A DNA stretch of 64,000 bases from the NCBI GenBank assembly GCA_028554755.1, contig JAPTOF010000014.1, forward strand, positions 1,240,001 to 1,304,000, given 5' to 3'. The position numbers were made by a program, and so were the translations under genes. The notes beneath the pieces were generated by a model. That model did no database searches. It had not been told where the DNA came from and was given only the letters and a program-made list of their open reading frames with translations. This document shows, piece by piece, positions 35,391 through 45,997 of this stretch; position 1 is the first letter of the stretch; each line of letters begins with the position of its first letter. Origin of the DNA: Cordia subcordata (taxonomy: Eukaryota; Streptophyta; Magnoliopsida; Boraginales; Cordiaceae).

Positions 35391-37330
35391 TGGTTACTGT
35401 CTCACGGCACAAGCCTAAATAGCCCATAAGTGCACAGGTCGCATGCGATGTATGTGAGTATGGGGACAAATCCACGAGGAGGCCAAATGTGTGTGTTGTC
35501 CTAAGCTGTGTACATCCTAAACTACGTATTGGGTCACTAAGCTACAATATTTTTGGTGTTTCTTAATTGAAAGGAGCTCGGGAAAGGAAAACATAATCTA
35601 AAGGCAATAAAATAACAGAGGTGAGTGTGAGATGGGGGAATCAAGTGATCTAGGGGGAGTTTAACACATGGAAATAGAGACTAGAGTGGTTGTGACTTGC
35701 AAATGGATAATTACTACGTCTTTATAAGGTTACGTGATAGATTATACTAAGTTGTTCTTGTTTAGACCTCTAATTAACTTCTTAATAGAACCCTAGGACT
35801 TGGTGCTGGTCCGTCCCTAGACACGTCTACCCAGAGCTATGTTGTGGTCCTTATAACCTAGGCATTCTAGGTGACTTGGATCGATCTAACCCTAACGTTA
35901 GTCCACCTATAGTTCCCTAATCTATCCTTAGGACTTGGTGCGAGTCCGTCCCTAGGTACGTCTACCCAGAGCTACCGTGTGGTCCTTTTGAACTTGGGGC
36001 CATAGAATGCACTAACTAGCTTTCGAAGTGAACTAAAGTCAACAAAATCTATTTGAACACCTATTGGCTAGATTTAAAACCTAAGGAGACTCAACCTAGG
36101 GTAGTTAGTTGCCACGCACCATTGATTGTCATCATAATAGTGGAAGAATTATCAATTGAATGCGAAGCATACACATCTAGGGCATGGTGTTTGAGAATAA
36201 TCTGGAGTATTCTACTACTAAGTACATAGACATACTTAGATTACACCAATTTAAGCTATATCACCTGACACGTAAGTAATATAAGCTACTTATGCTATTA
36301 TGAATGCTAATACACATATAGACATGTATATAGGTATATCCACTTCATGTAATCACTAGAAAAACACATAGACATGCTAGCATAATGATTTGGAAATGGT
36401 TAATAACACAATAGCCTTCAATTTATATTAGCATCATCATTTAGGCATTTCTGCAAAAACATAGACATGTATGTAAATTTGCCATAGAAACCCTAAGCAC
36501 AAGCGTACATATACACAAATCCATCAAGTTCCTATTAATAAAATATAGTCATCAATCGATAATACAAGATATAATCACTCTACATTACTCTAATCATGTG
36601 TAATTAGACTTAGGATAAAAGAGAGATACCCTTTTATCTAAAGCAATGCTTTACAATCCAAGTGCTACGCCCAATCCTTATGTTAGATCCTTTTAGAGGC
36701 TTTATTACAAAGTGTTTTTATTTTTATAAGTGTGTGTTTAAGGTAGGTTCAGGTGGATTTATGGTGGTTTTGGGAAATGGGTGTTCAAAGATTGTGTGAA
36801 AAGCCACGCAAAATAGCCTAGAAAATGAACTTTTAAAGGTGTCAACAGGTTTTGCTAGAAGCCCAATCGGTCGACCGACAAGATAAGGTCTAGGTGACTG
36901 GAAAAAACAATTACTCTCTACCTCTACTGGTCTCCCTGCCAGTCATAGAGGATAGGGGGCGACTAGCAAGGGCAGCATTGTGCTCCAATTCTCGGTTGAT
37001 TTCGCTCCCGTCATTCCCGATTGCTCCGAACCTCGACTGCATGCCTTCAAGCTCATTTTTTTTTTCTTTTCATCCTAAAAACCCTTTTTCATTTTGTTAA
37101 TCCATCAACATCTTTAATCCATTCCAAGCATTGCATCAATTCCCACCTACAATGCACGAAATAAGCACTTAGTGTAGTATTTTCTCTATAAGCTTATTCT
37201 ATGTACACTTATGTCTTTGTATGCTCAAATATAGTATAAATACTATACTAAGGCCATCTATTAAGCACAAAAGTACCTCTAAATAGATATACAAATGCAA
37301 TGCAAAACCACACACATAACCAACACATCA
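35391..37330 (-). repeat. NA-family LTR 5, diverged subtype
   Basis: It runs from TGGTTACTGTCTC to CAACACATCA, 1940 bp. The U3 end (37130-37330) matches LTR 2, while the U5 side is distinct from LTRs 1-4 though the U5 module is recognisable (35428-35490). A block with 'acttggtgctggtccgtcc' is duplicated about 134 bp apart (about 35795 and 35929). A GGTCGACCG cluster lies at about 36860-36975. The window's tandem NA array ends here. Confidence 0.75.
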
Positions 37331-37523
37331 CATATGTTGACAATAACAGAATGATTGTCATTGGACTGCGTGATTCAAGATCTCTAGATTATGAAGCTAT
37401 GGAAAGAATTATAACAATGGACATGTAGTATCAAGTTCTACAATATGACGCTCTCGGAAAGTCATAACTTTTGATGCAATGCTTAATTTCTTGTTAAATT
37501 TATTTAATTTGATTAATATATTT
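37331..37523. other. Short non-LTR spacer
   Basis: Nothing recognised with confidence. It lies between LTR 5 and the solo SIRE-like LTR. It ends with the target duplication TATTT at 37519-37523. Confidence 0.4.
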
Positions 37524-38552
37524 TGTTGGCTTAATACTAGTTTTATATTGTTTTGGTGATGCAAATTAAAAGTTAATGAATTGCTAATTGAACTTTGGGC
37601 TTGTGCAACATTTTCCTAAAGTTAGGTGGTTGAAGATGAGTCATGATTAAGAGCATAAGAAGGATCATCAAAAATGGCTTAAGTCCTTCAAGACAAGAAC
37701 AATTCAAAATAGAAGAAAAAGGCTATGACGTCATAAAGAGGAGACGAGGCAACATAAAGGGTACCAACTCGTGTGCTCTTTTATAAATGCCTTAGAGTAG
37801 TCTTTATAGCTCACTCAAGATTTCACTGCATTGCATTTGTTTATCACTTCCCTTAAACTTGGGTATAACATATCTTGATTGCAAAAAAATTTAGAATGTT
37901 TATAAAATCTCTTGCTATGTTTTCAAAAGGCTTTACAATCCTTTTAAAAGTGTTTTAAACTTGTCTCATTGCCTTAGAACCAAATAGAATTACAAAATGG
38001 TGTTTAAAGTGCTTAAGATTGAAACTTACTGGGCATAGTTGGACTCTAGGTTAGCCGCTCGTCTTAACATCTTTGTGTCTGGGCTTTGAAATTAAGTTTC
38101 TGATGAAGGCCGGATTGCAGGCCGGTCGATCAGCCTAGCGATTGACCTTAGCAGCAAGCCTGGGGAATTTGATTTGAAGAAATACATCCATAAAATCTTG
38201 TAAGATGTGTGGAAATCCTAAAGAATGGGACTCTTGGGTTCTTTGAAGTTTGGCTTCAAAGAGTTGTAGAACTTGGTTTTTGCTTCACCAAGATTTGAAT
38301 AAGCATTTTAGTCAAGATTGTTGAAATCCTAAGGGGAGTATTCTTGGGCGGTGGACGTAAGCTTGGCCAAACCATCTAAAAATCGTTTGTCTTCCTACTC
38401 TTTACTCTTTATCTATTTCATTTACTTGTATTGGTTACCTTGTGTTTGATATTTTTCTTGAAAGAAAAGTGTTGAATTTTTGGGTGAATTTTTAAATACA
38501 AAAATTAGCAAATATCTTAATTAACCCCTTTCTTAAGATATTTGCACCTACA
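37524..38552 (+). repeat. Solo LTR of a SIRE/Maximus-type element
   Basis: It runs from TGTTGGC to CACCTACA, flanked by perfect TATTT duplications (37519-37523 and 38553-38557). It is collinear with the inverse of 42330-43511, including the segment with GGAGACGAGG and the phrase near 38330 'cctaaggggagtattcttgg'. No primer site or polypurine tract adjoins it. It carries a CCGGTCGATC-type cluster at about 38105-38155. Confidence 0.82.
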
Positions 38553-38579
38553 TATTTATTTTACTTGCATTTCTCAGTT

Positions 38580-39574
38580 TCTGACATACTTATATTATAC
38601 AACAACCTTCTAAGCCACTGTTACTATAGTAAAGCTTCTACTCTTATAGTTGTATTCTTAGTATTTTCTTTTACTAGTCTTCTTGCTATACAAGCAAGAG
38701 CATCGAGGGTAGTTGTAGTTGAAGTGAGTGATAAGATGGTTGAATCCACAAAGCAAGTTAATTTTTCTTTTTCACTTTAACTATTCACTTTCTTATCTAG
38801 TATTCCTGAAGTAGGTTAAACTACACAAAAATAGTATGGCAAACGTAAGGAAAACAAATAGAAATTATGTACCATCTATGAGATGAGTTGTTGGTTCCAG
38901 TTTTCAACTTTATGATGAATATGATGTCTATGATTGGCAATTGAACAATTTAAATTAGTAGCTTGAATTTTCCTTAATTGGTAGGATTCAAGAAATGGTG
39001 AAATCCATTTTAAGCTTTACTACTTGTAAAATAGAACTTATTGGCTTAGGCATCATATTATTGATGGATAAGCTAAAGTCATCTTTTATCAGATCAGGGT
39101 CTCTCTCTCTCTCTTTTAGTGCAAATTGTTAGTTGTCTAATGCAATGGACTAAAGTTGTTAGATTAATCTGTTGGATTCTATCTTTAAGAGTTCTTTTTA
39201 CCTCTCCAAGTATGGATTTTTCTCATTTTAATAGTAGTCAACAATTCATATCTCATAACTATATTATCAATTTTATGCTGAATTTTTCTTATATAGTTAA
39301 TATTAAGTTTTGTTGACTCAATGATCAGTTCATTACTAGTGTGAACAAAATCCTCTGTGTGCTATTCAGGCATTGCTTTTATTCTAGGAAACCTCTTTGA
39401 ATGTAAAGCAAAGGCAGAGAGGAAAGGTGAGTTTCACTATCTAGTTTTGTTATAGAATACTCTTTTCTTTAATATCATTTTCTTGAAATTAAATGGTATG
39501 CTTCAGGAGGTGAACGTGTCCTATCTACAAAAAAAACGCTGATCATTAGAATTGCTCCCAGCATCCACTATTAA
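38580..39574 (+). pseudogene. Candidate exons of an unidentified, probably broken gene
   Basis: Three clues fit a cellular gene rather than a transposon. First, 38622-38760 reads as a hydrophobic, signal-peptide-like string (STLIVVFLVFSFTSLLAIQA) without an in-frame ATG. Second, 39370-39426 is bounded by CTATTCAG and GTGAGT and reads IAFILGNLFECKAKAERK. Third, 39507-39574 follows CTTCAG, joins in phase and reads GERVLSTKKTLIIRIAPS to a TAA. Splice signals and phase agree for the last two. The exons linking the first clue to these were not found and no family was recognised. This is one of the few places with no LTR element, so it may be original host sequence. Confidence 0.3.
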
Positions 39575-40600
39575 GTAACACTGTTTTTGAATTTTGCTCT
39601 TTCCTTATTCATCCATATTTGTTTGCGCATTGTCCTATATGGCATGTGTATTGTTGATAATCTAAAGAGAGGTCACTCTTACATGTATAGATTATTAAGC
39701 TTACTATAATTTCATTTCCTTATAACCTCTAGTAGAGAACTTGATGGTAACAAGTACTTGTTTAATCCTTGTACTTATTGCCTTTTATCTCTTTTCTTCG
39801 CTACCACAATTTGCTAATTCCTGTTGATTCTGGATCCCATGAATCTATTTATTCTGTTATTCTTCTTTTTTTGGGGGAAAAATGATTGACATTTACTGAT
39901 TTCTTTTTGTTTTACTCATAATTCAAGGTTATACATTTGTGTAACTATACATAAATTATCTTGTTAATGTGTTTGGTTTGCGTAACTTCCTTTAATTCTT
40001 TTATGTCTTAGGATTAACACCATCTATTTTTGTTCAAAATGCTTTTGAATTTGCATGGGGAAACTTATATCTTCTATATATTTCCTACAAGTTTCTTATG
40101 TTAGTTGAATTATGTGTACCTTTGCCACCATAAGCAAAATGTCACATGTGGTGATTTATTACAGTTGCAGTTTGGAATCAAATCTTGCTACCATGAACAT
40201 GTTGAGATCATTGTTATCAAGGTGGTGTTAACAAAACTAGCACCAATATTAATATTATTATCTTCACTTGATGCACCAAAAAATCACACTTCTATTTTGT
40301 AATTTGCTAAATAAATGATTACTAACACTTATAGCGTGATGCATGAACTTCCTTTCATACACTAGCTGGAAAAATTACAAGATATATAAAAAGTTATGCC
40401 ACAACAAATTTAATTATGTTGGTGAAATTCTATAAATTTGCACTTCATCAGTTTCATTTTTAGCGTGACAATCCAAGTCCCTGGAAGCTATATAACTCTC
40501 GTTTTTATGCACTTGTAACGAAGGTTTAGTTCTAACCACCAAATTGTGACATTTATATCTTAAATCTTTGTTTGCATTATAAGCTTTAATTAAATGGATT
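39575..40600. other. Unannotated, apparently unique DNA
   Basis: About 1 kb of AT-rich sequence with no repeat partner in the window. A 65-codon frame at 40105-40302 is open but shows no recognised motif. It may be intron or 3' flank of the relic at 38580-39574. Confidence 0.4.
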
Positions 40601-41005
40601 TCTACCTAATTTTTTTTCATGAAGATGGGTTCAATTTTTGTCGTGATGCATCAAATGCAATTTGTTGATAGATTGTCTAAGTGGTTGGTCGTTGAGGATG
40701 CATCTCTAGCTAATTCCTTTGCGTTGCTACATGGGTGTTCACTAGTGAAAGGGCTGGGTCTTGATTATATGGTGCTTGAGAGTGATGCATTGGTTGCGTT
40801 TAATGCTAGAATATTTTGTTCTAGAAATTAAAAGTATGTTTGATTAAGCCTACTACAAACTCTATAGAGAAAATTTATAATAATTGGCTTGTTAGTCCTC
40901 CATGGCTGTTAAGGGCTCTTGTCGCCTAGGATTGTAATCTACTTGACGTAACTTTGACTTTTTTTTTAAATTAATGAAATGCTTTATTTCAGACAAAAAA
41001 AAAAC
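40601..41005 (+). pseudogene. LINE 3' end with RNase H-like remnant
   Basis: The open frame 40619-40831 contains FALLHGCSLVKGLGL and VLESDALVAFNA, the pattern of the RNase H-like domain (RVT_3) found at the C-terminus of plant L1-type LINE proteins. About 170 bases further on the sequence ends AATGAAATGCTTTATTTCAG followed by an A-rich tail at about 40996-41005. A truncated body with a poly(A) end is what LINE insertion leaves. The truncation point upstream is not visible. A cellular RNase H-like gene fragment is the alternative. Confidence 0.5.
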
Positions 41006-41704
41006 AATGAATAAATATGATTTGATAAAAAAAATTCTACTTTGTTAATGTTGAATAAATAAATGTGATTTGACAAAGGAAAAAAGTAAATGCAAGCATT
41101 AGTGGCAATTCCCCGAAACCACCTCTAAATTCTCCAATGCCTACAAAATTACAAATCACCACAAGTATTTTTTGTGGCACTGGAATTTGTGGCAAAATTG
41201 CAGCGATGTTGCAAACACTGTTTCTTATTTTTATGATTTTTGTGAGTGGCAAGAAAGCTCTAGAAAGGGGTGGATAGAGCTTTAAAAATTGATTATTTGA
41301 AAACTTTGAATCGTTTTTGATTAGCAAAAAGTGTGTTGTACGTGAAATTTATTTGTAACAAGAAAGCACAAAATGAAGATCAGGAACAAAGAACACAAAT
41401 GATTTATAGTGGTTCGGCCGCTAAGCCTACATCTACTACCTGAGGCTTCCCACCCTAGGATTTCAAACAAACTCCACCAAATCTTGTGCTTTTCAAAAGT
41501 TGGCTAAGCACAAACGAAAAGACAACCCTTGATTTATCCCAAATCAAGAAACACACTTTGAATATTTACATTTTGTTCTCTGTAATCCTATTCTACCCAA
41601 TATCCAACTCCCACAATGTTTAATACAAGATTTTACAAGAGAAATCTCAATAGGAAAATGAAGCACAAGTTGGTATAGAAGATAACTAATGTAAACCGAT
41701 TGTT
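41006..41704 (-). other. Unclassified DNA with a SIRE-like LTR scrap
   Basis: 41006-41329 shows nothing recognised. The 96-codon minus frame at 41037-41327 has no known motif. From about 41390 the text 'tttatagtggttcggc' and a following CTACATCTACTACCTGAGG resemble the LTR segment at 42600-42660, so it may be a diverged SIRE-type LTR scrap in minus orientation. The edges are not defined. Confidence 0.35.
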
Positions 41705-42329
41705 ATGGAAAATAAGTGCAAAATTATTACCAAATCTTAACCTATAAGCATATGGATTGTTTGTGTTACAAGATGTGTGAGTGCAGGTATCGTCTTTGCA
41801 AAGAGGTTTCTTAGTTTGGTCCCTACATGCCCAAGTGCCTAAAACTAGCTACATGGGTGTGTGGGTTTTCTTAGGATGGAAGAGAGCTTGGAAACACAGA
41901 AAATAAACCTAAACTAGCCTAAACTAATGGAGGAACTATGAGTGCCAAACTAAGAAAAAAAACTTGCAAAGGTAGAAGAGCACCTAGGGTAATTTTGTGT
42001 TGCAAATAGGCTCGAGCTATGGCATTGATTTGAGTCTATCTATGGAGTTGATTGCTCTATTCAGATCTTTAGCTAATTAACCTTATTATCTTCCAATTGT
42101 AGGTAGACTCCTATCCCTAAGCTATCAACTTTTAATAACATAGGATTTTCCAACCCAATTGTAGTTTTCGGGCTTAATTAGCTAAGTTCTCTCATCGGGT
42201 CTCATCAACTAATCCTATTATCCTTTAGGTCTCAGTGTGAGTCTATCCCTAGGTTGATCGTCCTTGAAGTATAGCATCCTTTATGACCTAGGGTTTTGGG
42301 TCTAGTTAGTTAGGTCTTTTAGTCATGTT
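41705..42329 (-). repeat. NA-type LTR fragment, host of the SIRE insertion
   Basis: It contains the U5 module (GCATATGGATTGTTTGTG and GTGCAGGTATCGTC at 41747-41810), the shared phrase about 'tttggtccctacatgcccaa', and a conserved block with TCCCTAGGTTGATCG near 42245. It stops at the SIRE 3' LTR edge (42330), so the SIRE element probably inserted into it. The right half is not found beyond 48932. Confidence 0.6.
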
Positions 42330-43511
42330 TGTAGGTGGCAATATAACTAAAGAGGGGTGGGGTAAATTTAGTTATATATGATTTTTTTTTAATTAAAATC
42401 AATTACACAAAATACAAATTAAATCAATTTAAAGCACAAATATGATGTTCCTTGGGTAGATATATATATAATCAAGCAAAATAAAAAACTTTTAGCATAA
42501 AAACAATAAGTACATTAATTGAGGCATTTTATCGAATATGTTAACTGCAATAGTGAAAATAGCAAGAAATCAAGAATTGCGAAAGAGAGAGAGAGAGAGA
42601 ACCCATTTTTAGTTGGTTCCACAAAGCGTACACCACCGCCTAAGGATTCTCCCCTTGGGACTTGAATAAATTCTCCACTATCAAGCTTCTTTAAATGCTG
42701 GTGAAGCTTAAACCAACTCTTTACACCTCTTTGGATCTAATCCAAAGAACCCTAAGCAAAAACCTCTTGTTGCTAAGGATTTCCCCCCACTCAAAGAGCT
42801 TTATAATCTTCCCAAGATAATGAAGCTATGGTGTATATGTATTAACAATAAGAGGAGAGTTTCTTCTAGCTTAATCACTATAACTTCTAAAAAGCTGGAT
42901 ATGAAAATGAAAAGCTCAAAGTTTACTCAAGTTCAAGAAGTGTCTATTTTACTTTGCAAGTATTTCTAGCATGTCCTTAAGAGTTTAAAACATTTGAACA
43001 AGAAAATAACAAATCAAATTATTTGATAAACAACTTTTAAGATGAAGGACATGCTTCTGAAGATTAATTTGAAGTTTTCCAAAATTTTAAAACTCTAAGC
43101 ACACTTTAATTTTCAGTAATAATTTTTAAAGAGAAGCACTTGGAAAGAGGTAGGGAAATCATGCAATCATGAGCCACAATATTAAGCATACTTAAGGATA
43201 AATACAAGTAAGCATAATTGGTACCCCTTTTGTCACCTCGTCTCCGCCTTGTGACTCCCTCTTCTTCTTCCTCAATGATCTTCACTTGAGTTCTTCCTTC
43301 ATTCTTGAACTAAGCTTTACGTTCAATCAAATTTGACATCCATCATGAGCTTACATATCTTCATTTGCACTCCATCAACTTGCTAAGACTAATGTGCTAG
43401 ATGTATTCTCAAAAGAACTATTAGCAAGTATAATTAATTCATTCAAATAAGCATGCTTTAGCACTAATTTTCATCATCAAAACAGTTACTTAAATTACAT
43501 TTATGCCAACA
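42330..43511 (-). repeat. SIRE-type 3' LTR
   Basis: The plus strand runs from TGTAGGTGGC to TATGCCAACA, 1182 bp, related to the solo LTR 37524-38552. A GA microsatellite lies at 42584-42600. The left flank ATGTT (42325-42329) would be the target duplication; its partner is not in the window. Confidence 0.8.
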
Positions 43512-43525
43512 ATCTCCCCCTCTTT
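43512..43525 (-). promoter_or_regulatory. Polypurine tract
   Basis: Plus-strand ATCTCCCCCTCTTT reads AAAGAGGGGGAGAT on the minus strand and abuts the LTR start TGTTGGC, as expected for the second-strand primer. Confidence 0.85.
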
Positions 43526-44059
43526 GATGATGACAAATTATTATTCACTAAAAAACTTGTAACTCCCTCTCAATATAACATACAAAATAAAATGACCATA
43601 TTAAGCTCATATGCATTAAAATAGACTTGACTCCCCCTTAATTTGTGCACATCTAATAAACAATTTTATCCAATTTATCAGGCATATTCTCATTCATAAA
43701 ATATCCAGCTTCCATCAAATGACAAAACCTAATCATCCATCACTTGACAAAACACAATCATCAATCATCACATATGTAGCAAAACATAGAATCACATATT
43801 CCATGTTCTTCTCCCCCTTGGAATTAACAAAACAAATAGAGTTGGGAAAAGTCATTTTTCAATTGATGAGAAATAGATAATCATCAAAGCAAAAACATCA
43901 AGGTATACAAAAACCATGGTAAAGAACTAAGGCTAAAACTGAGGATAAACCAATTCAAACTAAAATGAGATGTCCCAAAGCAAGGATACTAAAAAAAATG
44001 TAGGTGCAATTTTTTTTTTTTAAAAAAAAAAAAGATAGTTGAAGCAAATCTAGGGATTA

Positions 44060-45497
44060 TGGCCTTGATAGTCATTGAAGAAATGGTTCATGTCCATGTC
44101 TATTCCCTTGATCTTGAAGTCAATGTTGGCACGCTACTTGGTCAACTCTTGCTAATTTTCGGTCCATGTAGCTGTCATTTGACAAATATTTGTGTTAAGG
44201 ACCTTTATTTGCTCTAGGAGTTATGCCATAATAGATGAATCTTTTGGTGACATTCCCAGTTGAGCACTAGAACTTGATCTAGCATCATGTCTCATCTCAT
44301 CTTGGCATTGCTGTGCAAATTGAGCTTTCCTTCTTGATTCCCTCGGAGCTCTCTTGACTTCTTGTTGTTCTTCAGTCAAACTAGGGTCTTCCTCTTCTGA
44401 AAAGCTCACTTCCATTAGCATTCCAATAATGGGTTCTTAAATGTTTATATTTTCTCCTCGAGCTCGCTCTTGCCTTTCTACCTCATCTAGAATATCTTGA
44501 ATTTCATCCCGATCCTGTTTATGTGCTTGTCTCTGAGCCTCCTCAATTACAGGACTCGTAACTGACAATGTAAAAGTGGTGTGATTTGTTGACCTTTCCC
44601 TAACTTTTGCTTGGATATTAGCTGGTAAACTCTTAAACTGAGCCTCACTTATCGTTGTTCCATTATACCAGTAGATTTCCATTTGATTTATATAGCTCAT
44701 GTTGAAATACCAATTGAACTCCTTTGGCTTAGGGTCAGTTATCAAAGGCACTTTAAAATATTTGAAAATTTGAGTAAGTACCATCCTGTATCCTAAGTGT
44801 TGATCAGCCTCACCATATGATTTAATATAATATAGGGCAGTGCAACTTTTTGCTTCCCAAACACAAAATACATGTTTTATGCATCAAAATAACCAACCCG
44901 ATTATCACTCATTTTCCTAGGCATCAACAATTCATTAAAGATGTTTTTCATAATCCTTTTTTTAGGATTTAAAGCATTTTTATATGGAGTTTAATCTCCA
45001 ATTTTCAATCCATCAATATCCTTCCAACTAAATTCTAAAGCAGCATCTCTTGTTAGCATTTTTCCTATGGGTCGACCTTTCATAGAATACTCTTTGTCTT
45101 GTTCAATTGGTAATCCAAAAATCTTTTCTAAAGTTTCCTCATTTATGAATATATGCATGCCATTAACCCATGATTCAATAGTTAAAGGTTTAAGACCTTG
45201 AACTTCTTGTACATGAGAGTAGAATTGATAAACCACAAGCTTATAAACTTCATATTTAACATGAGTGAAATTATGCCAACCTTGTTCCTAGAGAAGTTCA
45301 ATCACCTTTGCTCCCATAAGGTCCACAACCATAAGTTATCTTCTATAACAAATTTTTCATCCATGAACATCTCTTTTTGGCAATTCATCTGGTGGTGTTG
45401 GTTCTGGTTGTGGTGGTCATTGAGTTTGAGATAGTGGAGAGCTTGTTCTTGGTTTTTTAGAAGATGGAGCTTTGGCCTTCCCTTTTCTTGAATCCAC
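44060..45497 (-). pseudogene. SIRE-type third ORF, env-like / plant Transposase_32-like relic
   Basis: Minus strand. The start near 45497 reads MVDSRKGKAKAPSSKKPRTS, typical of the basic, serine-rich start of third ORFs in this lineage. Downstream blocks are 44991-45236 (LKPLTIESWVNGMHIFINEE; IFGLPI), 44437-44784 (MSYINQMEIYWYNG; a glutamate/arginine-rich helical tail) and 44221-44421 (a charged, glutamine-rich tail), then a last stretch to about 44060. Several stops and frameshifts separate them. These ORFs are often called envelope-like from position; the central block looks more like the 'putative plant transposon protein' domain. No transmembrane segment or fusion-type motif is seen here, so an envelope role is not supported by this copy. 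Confidence 0.6.
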
Positions 45498-45997
45498 CAT
45501 TTTGATACAAATTTTGAAGAAATGATGATGCAAGAATGGTCTTTATGATATGGGTAATACAAACCTTGAAGTAATTTGGAAGATTTTTTATGTTAATAAG
45601 TGCTTAGGAATTACAGTTTGAGAGAAATTGGGGTTAAAAATGTTGGAGAGAATAAAGAGAATGAACCAAAATTAGGTTTTAAAGTAGCTATGCCCGACTT
45701 TGTCGGTTGATTGGCAAAGCCAGTAGGTCGACCGGAAAAACTAGTTTAACTCATTGGAAGTGCTAGGTGCCTTGGCGGTTGACTGGATGTCTCTAAAGGT
45801 CAACCTACAAACCTCTTGTTGGCAAAAAAAGATGCACTTTTTGGCAAAAAAAATGCAATTTTTGTGAAACATAACTCAATTTCAAGTCCATTTTTCACAA
45901 AAAAATATGACATTTTTCATAAAAATATGCACTTTAACCATAGTTTTCCATCTTCAATCCAAAACAAGCAAACTTTAATGACATGAACATAAGTTAA
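45498..45997 (-). other. SIRE spacer between pol and third ORF
   Basis: No gene. It contains a GGTCGACCGG-type cluster (about 45695-45805) and repeats of a TTTTTGGCAAAAAAA-like phrase (45830-45860). Confidence 0.6.

Noticed and set aside
45198..45434. 78-codon plus-strand frame
   Set aside because: It is antisense of the SIRE-type third ORF.
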